Positions 1 to 7,803 of a DNA stretch of 24,159 bases are shown here, piece after piece; the stretch's first letter is position 1, and each line of letters starts with the position of its first letter. The stretch comes from IDS-8 sp964607425 (GTDB taxonomy: Bacteria; Pseudomonadota; Gammaproteobacteria; Steroidobacterales; Woeseiaceae), in assembly GCA_964607425.1 (NCBI GenBank), contig CAZSKQ010000047.1, forward strand, positions 1 through 24,159, read 5' to 3'. The translations under genes were made by a program, and so were the position numbers. The notes beneath the pieces were generated by a model that ran no database searches, was not told the DNA's origin, and was given only the letters and a program-made list of their open reading frames with translations.

Positions 1-1
1 C

Positions 2-925
2 CTACAAGGCCTCGTTCAGCCAGTCGCGGGGGCGGAGGTAATCGGTGTAGAGGCGCTCCTCGGGCGAGCCGGGCTCGGGCTGCCAGCCGTATTCCCAGCG
101 CACGCGCGGCGGTAGCGACATCAGGATGGATTCCGTCCGGCCGCCGCTCTGCAGGCCGAAAAGCGTGCCGCGGTCGTACAGCAGGTTGAACTCGACGTAG
201 CGGCCGCGGCGGTAGAGCTGGAACTCTCGTTCGCGCTCGCCGTAGGGCAGGTCCCGGCGGGCCTCGACGATCGGCAGGTAGGCAGGCAGGAATGCATCGC
301 CGATTGATCGCGCGAGGCCGAACGCGCGCTCGAAGCCGCCTTCGTTCAGGTCGTCGAAGAACAGTCCGCCGACGCCGCGCGTCTCGTTGCGGTGGGGAAG
401 GTGGAAATACTCGTCGCACCATTGCTTGTAGCGCGGATACACATCCTCGCCGAACGGTGCACATGCCGCGCGCGCGGTGCGGTGCCAGTGCAGCACGTCC
501 TCGGCCACCGGGTAGTACGGTGTCAGGTCGAAACCGCCGCCGAACCACCAGACAGGCTCGCCGTCGCCCTCGGCGGTGAAAAAGCGCAGGTTCAGGTGCG
601 TCGTCGGCACGTGCGGATTTCGCGGGTGCAGCACCAGCGACACCCCCATGGCCTGGAAGCCGCGGCCGGCGAGGGCCGGACGCGCGCGCGTCGCGGACGG
701 CGGCATCTCGCGCCCGAACACGTGCGAGAACCCGACGCCCGCCTGCTCGAACAGCCCGCCGTCGGCGAGGATCGAGCTCTCACCGCCGCCGCCGCCGTCG
801 CGGGTCCAGGTGTCATGGCGAAATACCTGCCGGCCGTCGCTTTGCTCCAGCGCTTCGAGCAGCCGCCGCTTGAACGCTTCCAGGAATTCGCGCACCTGGC
901 TCGGGGAATGGCTGGCCGTGGTCAT
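2..925 (-). CDS. hemF: Oxygen-dependent coproporphyrinogen-III oxidase
   Basis: Aerobic heme synthesis enzyme: it oxidatively decarboxylates two propionate side chains of coproporphyrinogen III to give protoporphyrinogen IX, using O2, in the cytosol. The 307-residue product has the family length (about 300) and its conserved blocks: TRDGGGGGESS (about 41-51), GVSLVLHPRNPHVPTTHLN (about 94-112, including the conserved His110), WWFGGGFDLTPYYP (126-139), HRNETRGVGGLFFDDLN (178-194) and GRYVEFNLLYDRGT toward the C-terminus. The gene is complete; its TAG stop lies one base inside the window edge. Its ATG overlaps the tsaC stop as ATGA, so the two are very probably translationally coupled. The family is distinct from the anaerobic radical-SAM enzyme HemN. 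Confidence 0.97.
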   Translation of the reverse strand: MTTASHSPSQVREFLEAFKRRLLEALEQSDGRQVFRHDTWTRDGGGGGESSILADGGLFEQAGVGFSHVFGREMPPSATRARPALAGRGFQAMGVSLVLHPRNPHVPTTHLNLRFFTAEGDGEPVWWFGGGFDLTPYYPVAEDVLHWHRTARAACAPFGEDVYPRYKQWCDEYFHLPHRNETRGVGGLFFDDLNEGGFERAFGLARSIGDAFLPAYLPIVEARRDLPYGEREREFQLYRRGRYVEFNLLYDRGTLFGLQSGGRTESILMSLPPRVRWEYGWQPEPGSPEERLYTDYLRPRDWLNEAL

Positions 926-1479
926 CGTGCTCGCGGCCGCAAAACGGCCCCGCTTCGCAGGTCGCGGATTTCCGAGGGACCGGCGGCGGGCCCGCGGTCA
1001 CCCGGCACCACGTAATCGACCAGCCGCTCGAACTGGCTGCGAAGCGCGCTTGGCGTGCTCGCTGGCGGCATCCCGGCAAGATTGGCGCTCGTCGATACGA
1101 TCGCGGAACCGGCGGCCTCGCACAGGGCAGCGACCAGCGGATGGGCAGTGAGCCGGACGGCCACGGTCTCGTGAGCGCCGCGAATGTTGTAGGGGACGGA
1201 AGGCTGCGCGGCCACCAACCACGTTACCGGATGCTCGAGCGTCGAAGGCAGCTCCGCCTCCGCGGGCAGGCGCGCCCACGGCGCGAGCTGGTCCTTGTCC
1301 GCGGCAACGAGGATGAGCCCCTGTGCGGCATCGCGCTGTTTGATCTCGAGGATGCGTTCGACTGCTTCTGCCTTGTCCGGCAGGCAGCCGAGCCCGAACA
1401 CACCTTCGGTCGGGTAGGCGATCACGCCGCCTTGCCGGAGTATGCGCGCTGCTTTCTCGATCGGAGGTGACAGGGACAT
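922..1479 (-). CDS. tsaC: L-threonylcarbamoyladenylate synthase (YrdC/Sua5 family)
   Basis: Makes threonylcarbamoyl-AMP from threonine, bicarbonate and ATP, the first step of t6A37 modification of ANN-decoding tRNAs. The 185-residue single-domain protein matches the short TsaC form (about 190) rather than long Sua5. Visible signatures are YPTEGVFGLGC (22-32), the KQR triplet (47-49) and STSANLAG (129-136), which line the YrdC nucleotide/threonine pocket. The ATG is preceded by an AGGGGA ribosome-binding site (complement of 1484-1489). It follows topA after 26 bases and overlaps hemF by four bases, so topA-tsaC-hemF looks like one transcription unit. TsaC next to hemF or aroE is common in gammaproteobacteria (known from other genomes, not shown here). 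Confidence 0.95.
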   Translation of the reverse strand: MSLSPPIEKAARILRQGGVIAYPTEGVFGLGCLPDKAEAVERILEIKQRDAAQGLILVAADKDQLAPWARLPAEAELPSTLEHPVTWLVAAQPSVPYNIRGAHETVAVRLTAHPLVAALCEAAGSAIVSTSANLAGMPPASTPSALRSQFERLVDYVVPGDRGPAAGPSEIRDLRSGAVLRPRAR

Positions 1480-1505
1480 GCGTTCCCCTGGTGCAAGCCG
1501 CTTCG

Positions 1506-3980
1506 TCAGCTTTCGCCGGTTGTTTTCGATGCCGCCTTCTTGCGTGCGCGCTTTTTGGCTTTCTTTTTCTGCTTCTTCCCGGCAGTCTTCTTCGGCGCCG
1601 GCTTCGCCGCGGCCGCATTGGCGGCGTCATTGGCCGCGGCCGTTTTCTTTTTCTTGCCCCGCCGGCCGCGCAGCGGTGCCGCCGCCAGCAGCTCCTTGCA
1701 TTCCTCGAGAGAGAGCGATTTCGGGTCCCGGTCCTTCGGCACACGCGCGTTCTTCGTCTTGTCGGTGATGTACGGCCCGTAGCGCCCGTTCAGCACCTGG
1801 ATCCCTTCCTCTTCGAAGTCCTGGATGATGCGGTTCGCATCCGCAATCTTTTTCTCCTCGATCAGCTCGAGCGCGCGCGGCAACTGGATCGTATACGGAT
1901 CGTCGTCGCCGCGGATGGAGACGTACTTGTCACCGTAACGTATGTAGGGGCCGAAGCGCCCGACGCTGGCCGTGACGGGCAGGCCGTCCGGCGTTTCCCC
2001 GAGCTTGCGCGGCAGCTTGAACAGCTCCAGCGCTTCGGCGAGCGTGATGTCGGTCATCTTCTGGCCGGGACGCAGGCCCGCGAATTTCGGCTTTTCTTCG
2101 TCGTCCTTGGTCCCGATCTGCACGAATGGGCCGTAACGGCCCATACGCACCGTCACCGGCTTACCGCTTTTGGGGTCGGTGCCGAGCTCGCGCGCCATCG
2201 CGACCTGCTCGCGGGTGACGCTCTGCTCCTTGTCTTCCACGAGAGTCGAGAACGGCTTCCAGAAGCGCTCGAGCAGCGGCACGATCTCCTTCTCACCGAG
2301 CGATACCGCATCGAGGTCGTCTTCCAGCCGCGCCGTGAAATCGTAGTCGACGTACTGGGTAAAGTGCTCGGTCAAAAAGCCGTTCACGATGCGCCCGATA
2401 TCGGTGGGAATGAACCGTTTACCGTCCATTTCCACGTACTCGCGGTTCTTCAGCGTGGCAATGATGCTGGCATAGGTCGACGGGCGGCCGATGCCGTATT
2501 CCTCCAGCGTCTTCACGAGACTCGCTTCCGTGTAGCGCGGCGGCGGCTCGGTAAAGTGCTGTTCCGGCCGCAGCCTGTCGAGCGCGATGACGTCGCCCTC
2601 GGCGACTTCCGGCAGCAGCCGGTCGCCTTCGTCCGTGGCATCGTCCTGGCCTTCCTGGTAAACGGCGATGAACCCCGGCTCGACCAGCACGGAACCGTTC
2701 GCCCGCAACAGGTGATCGTCATCCGGCCGCGGCGCCTCCGGCCCGGCCGCGGCGCCCGGCCGGAACTCCAGCGTCACGGTGTCGAACACCGCCGGCACCA
2801 TCTGCGACGCCATAGTGCGCTTCCAGATGAGCGTGTACAGCTTCAGCTGGTCGTCATCGAGGGCTCGCTGCAAGCTGTCCGGCGTGATCGCCGCCGAGGT
2901 GGGCCGGATCGCTTCGTGCGCTTCCTGTGCGTTCTTGGCCTTGGCTTTGTATTCCGGAGGCGTTTCGGGAACGTTTTGCGCACCATAGCGTTCTCGAATG
3001 ACCTCACGAATTTCATCGACGGCGATCGATGCCAGGGTCACGGAATCCGTGCGCATATAGGTAATGAGACCGACATTGCCTTCGCCGGGCAGCTCGACTC
3101 CCTCGTACAGACGCTGCGCCACCCGCATCGTTCGCTGGGTGTTGAACCCGAGCTTGCGCGAGGCTTCCTGCTGCAGCGTCGACGTCGTAAACGGTGCCGC
3201 CGGGTTCCGGCGGCGCTGCTTCTTGTCGACCTTGACGGTGGTGAGCTTGCCATCGGCCGCTGCGAGGAGAGTGCGCTCAACTTCCCTGGCGGCTTCTTCG
3301 TTCTCGAAGCTGAACTGCTCCACCTTGGTCCCGCGGTATTGAACGAGGCGCGATACGAACGGCTGTCCGCTCTTGCTGACATCGGCTTCGATGGTCCAGT
3401 ATTCGCGCGCCTCGAAGGCTTCGATCTGCTGCTCGCGCTCGACGATCATGCGCAGCGCCGGGCTCTGTACGCGTCCCGCCGACAGGCCGCGCTGCACCTT
3501 TTTCCAGAGCAGCGGTGAGAGATTGAACCCGACTAGGTAGTCGAGCGCCCGGCGCGCCTGCTGCGCACTTACGAGGTCACCGGAAATGTCGCGCGGGTTC
3601 TGGATGGCTTGCCGGATTGCGTTCTTCGTGATCTCGTGGAACACGACCCGGTACACCGGCTTGCCGTCCAGCGCGTTCTTCTCCTTCAACAGCTCGGTGA
3701 GATGCCAGGAGATCGCCTCGCCTTCGCGGTCCGGGTCCGTGGCGAGATAGAGTGCGTCCGCTTTCTTCAGCGCGCGTACGATTGCATTGACGTGCTTCTC
3801 GTTCTTCTCGATGACCTGGTACTTCATCGCGAAATCCTGCTCCGGATCGACCGCGCCTTCCTTCGGCACGAGATCGCGGACATGGCCATAGGACGCCATG
3901 ACGTCGAAATCGGCGCCCAGGTAACGGGCAATCGTCTTCGCTTTCGCGGGCGATTCGACTATGACGAGGTTCTTGGACAT
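1506..3980 (-). CDS. topA: DNA topoisomerase I (type IA), zinc-finger-less form
   Basis: Relaxes negatively supercoiled DNA by cutting one strand through a tyrosine link. The 824-residue protein starts with a Toprim domain (E9; D82, D84 and E86 in TDPDREGE) and has the catalytic tyrosine at Y308 in GLITYMRTDS. The C-terminal part does not carry the four-cysteine zinc ribbons of E. coli TopA; only one cysteine is visible there. Instead it has three GRYGPF/GRFGPY/GRYGPY-type repeats and a Lys/Ala-rich tail of about 55 residues starting near RGRRGKKKK, likely a non-specific DNA-binding extension. It lies 238 bp downstream of smg with its own candidate promoter in that gap. Function is certain; the role of the tail is inference. 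Confidence 0.97.
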   Translation of the reverse strand: MSKNLVIVESPAKAKTIARYLGADFDVMASYGHVRDLVPKEGAVDPEQDFAMKYQVIEKNEKHVNAIVRALKKADALYLATDPDREGEAISWHLTELLKEKNALDGKPVYRVVFHEITKNAIRQAIQNPRDISGDLVSAQQARRALDYLVGFNLSPLLWKKVQRGLSAGRVQSPALRMIVEREQQIEAFEAREYWTIEADVSKSGQPFVSRLVQYRGTKVEQFSFENEEAAREVERTLLAAADGKLTTVKVDKKQRRRNPAAPFTTSTLQQEASRKLGFNTQRTMRVAQRLYEGVELPGEGNVGLITYMRTDSVTLASIAVDEIREVIRERYGAQNVPETPPEYKAKAKNAQEAHEAIRPTSAAITPDSLQRALDDDQLKLYTLIWKRTMASQMVPAVFDTVTLEFRPGAAAGPEAPRPDDDHLLRANGSVLVEPGFIAVYQEGQDDATDEGDRLLPEVAEGDVIALDRLRPEQHFTEPPPRYTEASLVKTLEEYGIGRPSTYASIIATLKNREYVEMDGKRFIPTDIGRIVNGFLTEHFTQYVDYDFTARLEDDLDAVSLGEKEIVPLLERFWKPFSTLVEDKEQSVTREQVAMARELGTDPKSGKPVTVRMGRYGPFVQIGTKDDEEKPKFAGLRPGQKMTDITLAEALELFKLPRKLGETPDGLPVTASVGRFGPYIRYGDKYVSIRGDDDPYTIQLPRALELIEEKKIADANRIIQDFEEEGIQVLNGRYGPYITDKTKNARVPKDRDPKSLSLEECKELLAAAPLRGRRGKKKKTAAANDAANAAAAKPAPKKTAGKKQKKKAKKRARKKAASKTTGES

Positions 3981-4048
3981 GCAACCAGGGACTATTCCGT
4001 GAACAGGTGACGAGTGATGGCGAGGACCGGCCGCCTTAGCGGGCGATT

Positions 4049-4077
4049 GAATTACATGCTTGCCGCCGACCTGTCAA
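4049..4077 (-). promoter_or_regulatory. Candidate sigma-70 promoter for topA
   Basis: On the minus strand a perfect -35 hexamer TTGACA (4077-4072) is followed either by TAATTC after 17 bases or by TGTAAT (5 of 6 consensus bases) after 15 bases. It lies in the gap between smg and topA and points at topA, about 70-100 bases upstream of its ATG. The rest of the 3981-4218 gap shows no other gene or clear hairpin. The exact -35 supports the call; spacing to the better -10 is short, so the start point is uncertain. Confidence 0.5.
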
Positions 4078-4218
4078 GGCGTGTTCCGCGAATAATCGCC
4101 GATCTTCGCCTCCGGCGGCCGCGCCGTGGCGGCTGAACGAACCGCCGCAAGCAACGGTCCGGCAAGCAAAAAGGCTAAAGGCTGATGGAAAAGCGCGCGG
4201 CGCGGAAAGGACGGCTGG

Positions 4219-4695
4219 TCAGTGCAGCATGCCGCCGCATTCGTCGAACACGAGGTCTTCCATGCGCGCGTAGGCGAGTTCCTGGCCGGGTTGGCTGAAC
4301 AGCACCATCAGCACGACCCATTTGATCTGCTCCACGTCGATATCGGGAGTTTCGAGCGCGAGCAGGCGATCGATCAGGATTTCCCGCTGCGGCGGGGACA
4401 GGATCCCGATCTGCTCGAGGTAGGTGATGAAGCCGCGGCAGCCGGTATCCAGCCGCTCGTGTTCCACCTGGTTATAAATGCGTGTGCCGTGCCCGGTGTG
4501 GCGGGTGCAGGTGAGATCGTCCTGCTTTTCGGCGAGACCGTCGAGCCAGTCGAGGGCGCGATCGATTTCACTGTCGGCGAAACCTGCCCGCGCCAGTTCG
4601 TCGCGCAGCTCGTTCTGGTCCGGCTCGGGCTCTTCCTCGGCATCGATGTACGTCTCGAAGAGGTACATCAGCACATCGAGTACATTCTCTTTCAT
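4219..4695 (-). CDS. smg: Smg family protein (DUF494)
   Basis: The 158-residue acidic protein begins MKENVLDVLMYLFETYID, the hallmark start of the Smg/DUF494 family, and has the family length. It is predicted cytosolic, with no signal peptide or membrane segment. Smg is conserved next to dprA and topA in many beta- and gammaproteobacteria, which is the arrangement seen here. The molecular role is not established; a link to DNA processing is suggested only by the neighbourhood. It sits 89 bp downstream of dprA and 238 bp upstream of topA, both on the same strand. Confidence 0.93.
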   Translation of the reverse strand: MKENVLDVLMYLFETYIDAEEEPEPDQNELRDELARAGFADSEIDRALDWLDGLAEKQDDLTCTRHTGHGTRIYNQVEHERLDTGCRGFITYLEQIGILSPPQREILIDRLLALETPDIDVEQIKWVVLMVLFSQPGQELAYARMEDLVFDECGGMLH

Positions 4696-4784
4696 GCCTG
4701 GAGCGACTCCTGGCCCATACCGTTCATGAATTGTGCGGACGAAGATCGAGCAGTGGCGCGAGCGCGTTCATGAATGGTCCGGGG

Positions 4785-5801
4785 CTAGTTCCTTCTTGCG
4801 TAATGTCCGCCGTGCAGGGCCTCGATCTCGCCCTCCAGCTCCAGGATAAGAAGCATGGAGGAAACCTCCTCGATCGTCAAACCGGATTCGGCGGCCAGTT
4901 CGTCGATTGTGCGCGGGTCGTGGCCAAGCGCCGACAGCAGCAATGCATACTCGGGATCCGCCGCCCGGCGCGCCGTCGCCTGCGGCGCGGGAACCTCACC
5001 TGCTTCCGCGTTTTGCATAAGGTGCCCCGTGAGCGGCCCGAGCTCGCTCACGATGTCGCCCGCGCTTTCAACCAGCTTCGCGCCCTGCCGGATCAGCTCG
5101 TGGCAGCCGCGCGCCAGGGCGTTGTGGATCGACCCCGGGATGGCGAAGACCTCGCGCCCCTGCTCCGCCGCGAGACGCGCCGTGATGAGGGAGCCGCTGC
5201 GGCGTGCCGCTTCGACGACCAGTGTGCCGAGGCTCGAGCCGCTGATCAGGCGGTTGCGGGCCGGGAAATGACCGCGCCTCGGAGGGCTGCCGAGCGGAAA
5301 CTCCGTTACCAGCGCACCGGCCGAGGCGATTCGCTCCGCCAGCCCGCGGTTGGCGGCGGGATAGATCGTGTCGATGCCGTGGCCGAGCCAGGCCACGGTC
5401 GCCGCATTTGCAGCGAGCGCCCCCTCGTGCGCCGCGCTGTCGATGCCTTCCGCGAGGCCGCTCGCGATGCAGAAACCCGATGCCGCCAGGTGCTTTGCGA
5501 ACTCGAAAGCATTGCGCATGCCGCCGCGCGTCGGGTTGCGGCTGCCGACGATTGCCAGCGTGGGGAGTTCGAGCACTTTCGGGTTACCGCGGATAAAAAG
5601 CCGCTCCGGGGGATCGCCGATCTGCTCCAGGAGTTCCGGGTAATGCGCCGAGCCGCGCGCCACGATGTGGTGGCCGGGCGCCGATGCCCACGCTGCCTCG
5701 GCGTCGTTCACGTCAATGGCGACTTGTCGCCATTTCCCGACGGTAGCGGGATTGACGGGGGCAGAGCGCGGAGGACAGTCCCCAACGAAGCGGGCCGGCA
5801 C
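4785..5801 (-). CDS. dprA: DNA-processing protein DprA, N-terminally shortened
   Basis: DprA binds incoming single-stranded DNA and loads RecA in natural transformation. The Rossmann-like core is intact: AIVGSRNPTRGG (83-94), SGLAEGIDSAAHEGAL (114-129), EFPLGSPPRRGHFPARNR, VVEAARRSGSLITARLA and FAIPGS. A C-terminal winged-helix-like segment (LTIEEVSSMLLILELEGEIE) follows. The usual N-terminal SAM-like domain of about 70 residues is absent: recognisable homology starts only near residues 24-50. The start is unclear. The longest frame begins at a GTG (5801) inside a perfect hairpin; the next in-frame GTG is at 5711, just past a second palindrome; neither has a good ribosome-binding site. The core should fold, but expression and function are uncertain. 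It lies between the LysM gene and smg. Confidence 0.88.
   Translation of the reverse strand: MPARFVGDCPPRSAPVNPATVGKWRQVAIDVNDAEAAWASAPGHHIVARGSAHYPELLEQIGDPPERLFIRGNPKVLELPTLAIVGSRNPTRGGMRNAFEFAKHLAASGFCIASGLAEGIDSAAHEGALAANAATVAWLGHGIDTIYPAANRGLAERIASAGALVTEFPLGSPPRRGHFPARNRLISGSSLGTLVVEAARRSGSLITARLAAEQGREVFAIPGSIHNALARGCHELIRQGAKLVESAGDIVSELGPLTGHLMQNAEAGEVPAPQATARRAADPEYALLLSALGHDPRTIDELAAESGLTIEEVSSMLLILELEGEIEALHGGHYARRN
5715..5783. repeat. Palindromic element at the 5' end of dprA
   Basis: The plus strand carries a perfect 9-bp inverted repeat, AATGGCGAC-TT-GTCGCCATT (5715-5734), followed after about 38 bases by GGACAGTCCCC (5773-5783). Together they resemble the short GGGGACAGTCCCC-type palindromes scattered in many proteobacterial genomes and often tied to REP-associated tyrosine transposases (comparison from memory). 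The element occupies the place where the dprA N-terminal coding sequence would be expected. Copy number elsewhere in the genome cannot be seen from this window. Confidence 0.5.
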
Positions 5802-5821
5802 TCACCGAGTGCCGGCCCGCT
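5789..5821 (-). terminator. Perfect 15-bp hairpin after the LysM gene
   Basis: A perfect inverted repeat with 15-bp arms (5789-5803 and 5807-5821) and a 3-base loop lies 25 bp past the LysM gene stop. On the minus strand it is followed by TTCGTTGGGG rather than a clean T-run, so it is either a weak intrinsic terminator or a REP-like palindrome. It overlaps the first possible GTG of dprA, so if transcription reads through it would hide that start codon. Confidence 0.55.
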
Positions 5822-5846
5822 CCTGCGAATAGCCGCGGGTGCGCGC

Positions 5847-7046
5847 TCAGATCGGATTGCGCACCGCGTCCAGCACGTGAATGGCGCTGGTTGCTTCCAT
5901 GACGAGCCCGTAGGCAATGCGGTCATATACCTTGAATACCATAACGGTGCCGGCCTCTTCGTCCGGCAGTTTCACTTCCTCGCCGTAGAACATGGAGTTG
6001 CCGCCGAAGCGGTCGGTCACGACGTCTCCCGCCTGGAACACGGTCAGCACGTGTCCGGGGGCCAGGCCGTCGCGGGCGCCGCGGTTCAGCACCACCACCA
6101 TGTACTGGCCGATCTGCGAGACACCATCTACCACCGAAATGATCCGGCCTTCAATGTCGCTATCCGGCGCCTTCGGAAAGAAATTCAGCGGGATATCGAC
6201 GCTTTCCGGGAGCAGCCGGTCGCCGCGCAGCGCCTCGCGGTTGGTGCTGGTCAGCGTGACGGTGGCGGGATCGCCGCCGCGTGCCAGCGCGCCTTCACCC
6301 ACGTAGATGCCCTGGTAGCCCACCACCTGGTTGTTATCCGGATCGACCAGCGCATCGCCCACGTGCACGACGCTGTAACGCGTGCCCGGTTGCGCGGGCT
6401 CGCCGCCGCGCACGTACACGTCGTTGCCGGCGGCGGCGATCAGGTGCTTGTCGCGCGTCGCGAGGATATAGGGCAGGCCTTCGATCTGGTCCCGCTCGAG
6501 GACCAGGCCCTTCGACAGGAAGGCTGCGATTTGCTCGTAGGGGATGCTTCTCGCGGCCTGTTCGAGCGGTGTAATCCGGGCTTGCGGCGACAGGCGATAC
6601 GCCGAGCCGCGTACCGCCGTGATGCGCGGCTGGCCGTCGATCCACACCAGCGCCAGCACGTCGCCCGGGTAGATCAGGTGCGGGTTTTCGATTTCCGGGT
6701 TGACATGCCAGATTTCCGGCCAGTACCAGGGATCCTTCAGGAACACGTTGGCAATGTCCCATAACGTGTCGCCGGGCTGGACGACATAACGGTCCGGAAC
6801 GCCTTCCGCCAGCGCCACCCGGGAATCCTCGATCGGCACCAGGTTCGGCTCGTAGGAAGAGTCGACCCCGCTGGCGGCGGATCGATCCGGGTCGAGGGAA
6901 TTGGCGTCGGCCGGTTCGGCGGATCGCGGGACGGGCGCCAGCCCGGAATCGTCCGGTTGCATGCCGGAGCAGGCCGCCAGCGACGCGGCCAGCAGGAAAA
7001 CCGTCAGCCGGTAGCCGCCCGCCGGGCAAGTTCTCTTTGGGAACAT
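5847..7046 (-). CDS. LysM-domain lipoprotein
   Basis: A predicted lipoprotein of 399 residues. A lipoprotein signal peptide ends at lipobox LAAC with Cys26. After a low-complexity Ser/Ala/Asp/Pro linker comes one LysM peptidoglycan-binding domain (about 87-134), with YVVQPGDTLWDIAN and the tail NPHLIYPGDVLAL. About 260 residues of conserved but uncharacterised sequence follow. The hydrophobic segment and lipobox suggest anchoring in the envelope with the LysM gripping cell wall. A LysM protein directly upstream of dprA is a recurrent arrangement in gammaproteobacteria. Start: ATG at 7046, with GGAG about 14 bases upstream. It is divergent from def across a 218-bp gap. No catalytic residues are recognisable, so a specific function cannot be given. 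Confidence 0.9.
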   Translation of the reverse strand: MFPKRTCPAGGYRLTVFLLAASLAACSGMQPDDSGLAPVPRSAEPADANSLDPDRSAASGVDSSYEPNLVPIEDSRVALAEGVPDRYVVQPGDTLWDIANVFLKDPWYWPEIWHVNPEIENPHLIYPGDVLALVWIDGQPRITAVRGSAYRLSPQARITPLEQAARSIPYEQIAAFLSKGLVLERDQIEGLPYILATRDKHLIAAAGNDVYVRGGEPAQPGTRYSVVHVGDALVDPDNNQVVGYQGIYVGEGALARGGDPATVTLTSTNREALRGDRLLPESVDIPLNFFPKAPDSDIEGRIISVVDGVSQIGQYMVVVLNRGARDGLAPGHVLTVFQAGDVVTDRFGGNSMFYGEEVKLPDEEAGTVMVFKVYDRIAYGLVMEATSAIHVLDAVRNPI

Positions 7047-7092
7047 AATCGGGACTCGCTCCGTCTCAGATAGGCCCGCCGGCGGCGGGCGT

Positions 7093-7101
7093 TGTTATAA
7101 T
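7093..7101 (+). promoter_or_regulatory. Extended -10 promoter for the def operon
   Basis: TG-T-TATAAT is a perfect extended -10 element (TG at 7093-7094, TATAAT at 7096-7101) on the plus strand in the divergent LysM/def gap. No good -35 lies 17 bases upstream, as is usual for extended -10 promoters. A start near 7108 would give def a leader of about 155 nt containing the GC palindrome CCCCGCGGGG and an AT-rich patch (about 7197-7220). Confidence 0.55.
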
Positions 7102-7264
7102 ATGTCGCCGCGGCCCCGCGGGGACTGCCAAGCGCGTCACAGTTCCGGCCGGCCAGGGGCTCGGGAGGCGGTTTTCAGGCGGCATTGTCCGCCACCTTAT
7201 TTAATGAAGTCAAAAATTTAGGCTCGCCTGGTTGCAAACCACGCGAATGCCAGCACAGCTACTC

Positions 7265-7792
7265 ATGGCCATACTCGACATCCTGCAATTCCCGGATCCG
7301 CGCCTGCGGAAGAAGGCGGTGCCGCACGAGCGCTTCGACGAGGCGTTCGAGCGCCTCGTCGACGACATGTTCGAGACCATGTATGCGGCGCCGGGTATCG
7401 GCCTCGCGGCCACGCAGATCGACGTGCACCAACGCATCCTGGTCGCCGATGTTTCGCACGAAAAAAACGAGCCGCACGTACTGGTGAATGCCGAGATCCT
7501 GGAGAAGGACGGGATCGCGGTCACGGAAGAAGGCTGCCTTTCCGTGCCCGGCTATTTCGACGAGGTCCAGCGTGCAGGCCAGATCCGGGTGCGGTTTCTC
7601 GACCGCGCCGGGGTAGAGCGCGAAGCCGAGTTCGAAGGACTGCTCGCGGTCTGCATCCAGCACGAGATCGATCATCTCGACGGCAAGCTGTTCGTCGACT
7701 ACCTCTCGGAAACCAAGCGCCAGCGTGTCCGCAAGCGGCTCGAAAAGGAGCGTCGCCAGCAACCGGGCCGGCGCGACAACCGGGCCCTCTGA
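7265..7792 (+). CDS. def: Peptide deformylase
   Basis: Removes the formyl group from the N-terminal methionine of nascent proteins; an Fe(II)/Zn metalloenzyme. All three family motifs are present: GIGLAATQ, EEGCLSVPGY (metal ligand Cys91) and QHEIDH (His133, His137, catalytic Glu134). With the ATG at 7265 the residue numbers are only one off E. coli Def (Cys90, His132, His136) and the length is 175, so this start is preferred over an upstream in-frame TTG (7232) or ATG (7247). None of the three has a clear ribosome-binding site. It is the first gene of def-fmt-rsmB-DUF4390-ntrY-ntrX, with fmt 11 bases downstream. Confidence 0.96.
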   Translation: MAILDILQFPDPRLRKKAVPHERFDEAFERLVDDMFETMYAAPGIGLAATQIDVHQRILVADVSHEKNEPHVLVNAEILEKDGIAVTEEGCLSVPGYFDEVQRAGQIRVRFLDRAGVEREAEFEGLLAVCIQHEIDHLDGKLFVDYLSETKRQRVRKRLEKERRQQPGRRDNRAL

Positions 7793-7803
7793 GGCCTGCC
7801 GGC

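Noticed and set aside
1467..3518. Very long open frame on the plus strand opposite topA
   Set aside because: It is antisense to a certain gene in GC-rich DNA, has Arg/Val/Leu-rich composition and no recognisable domain.
4731..6764. 677-codon plus-strand frame opposite dprA and the LysM gene
   Set aside because: Shadow of two supported minus-strand genes; composition is typical of reverse-frame reading.
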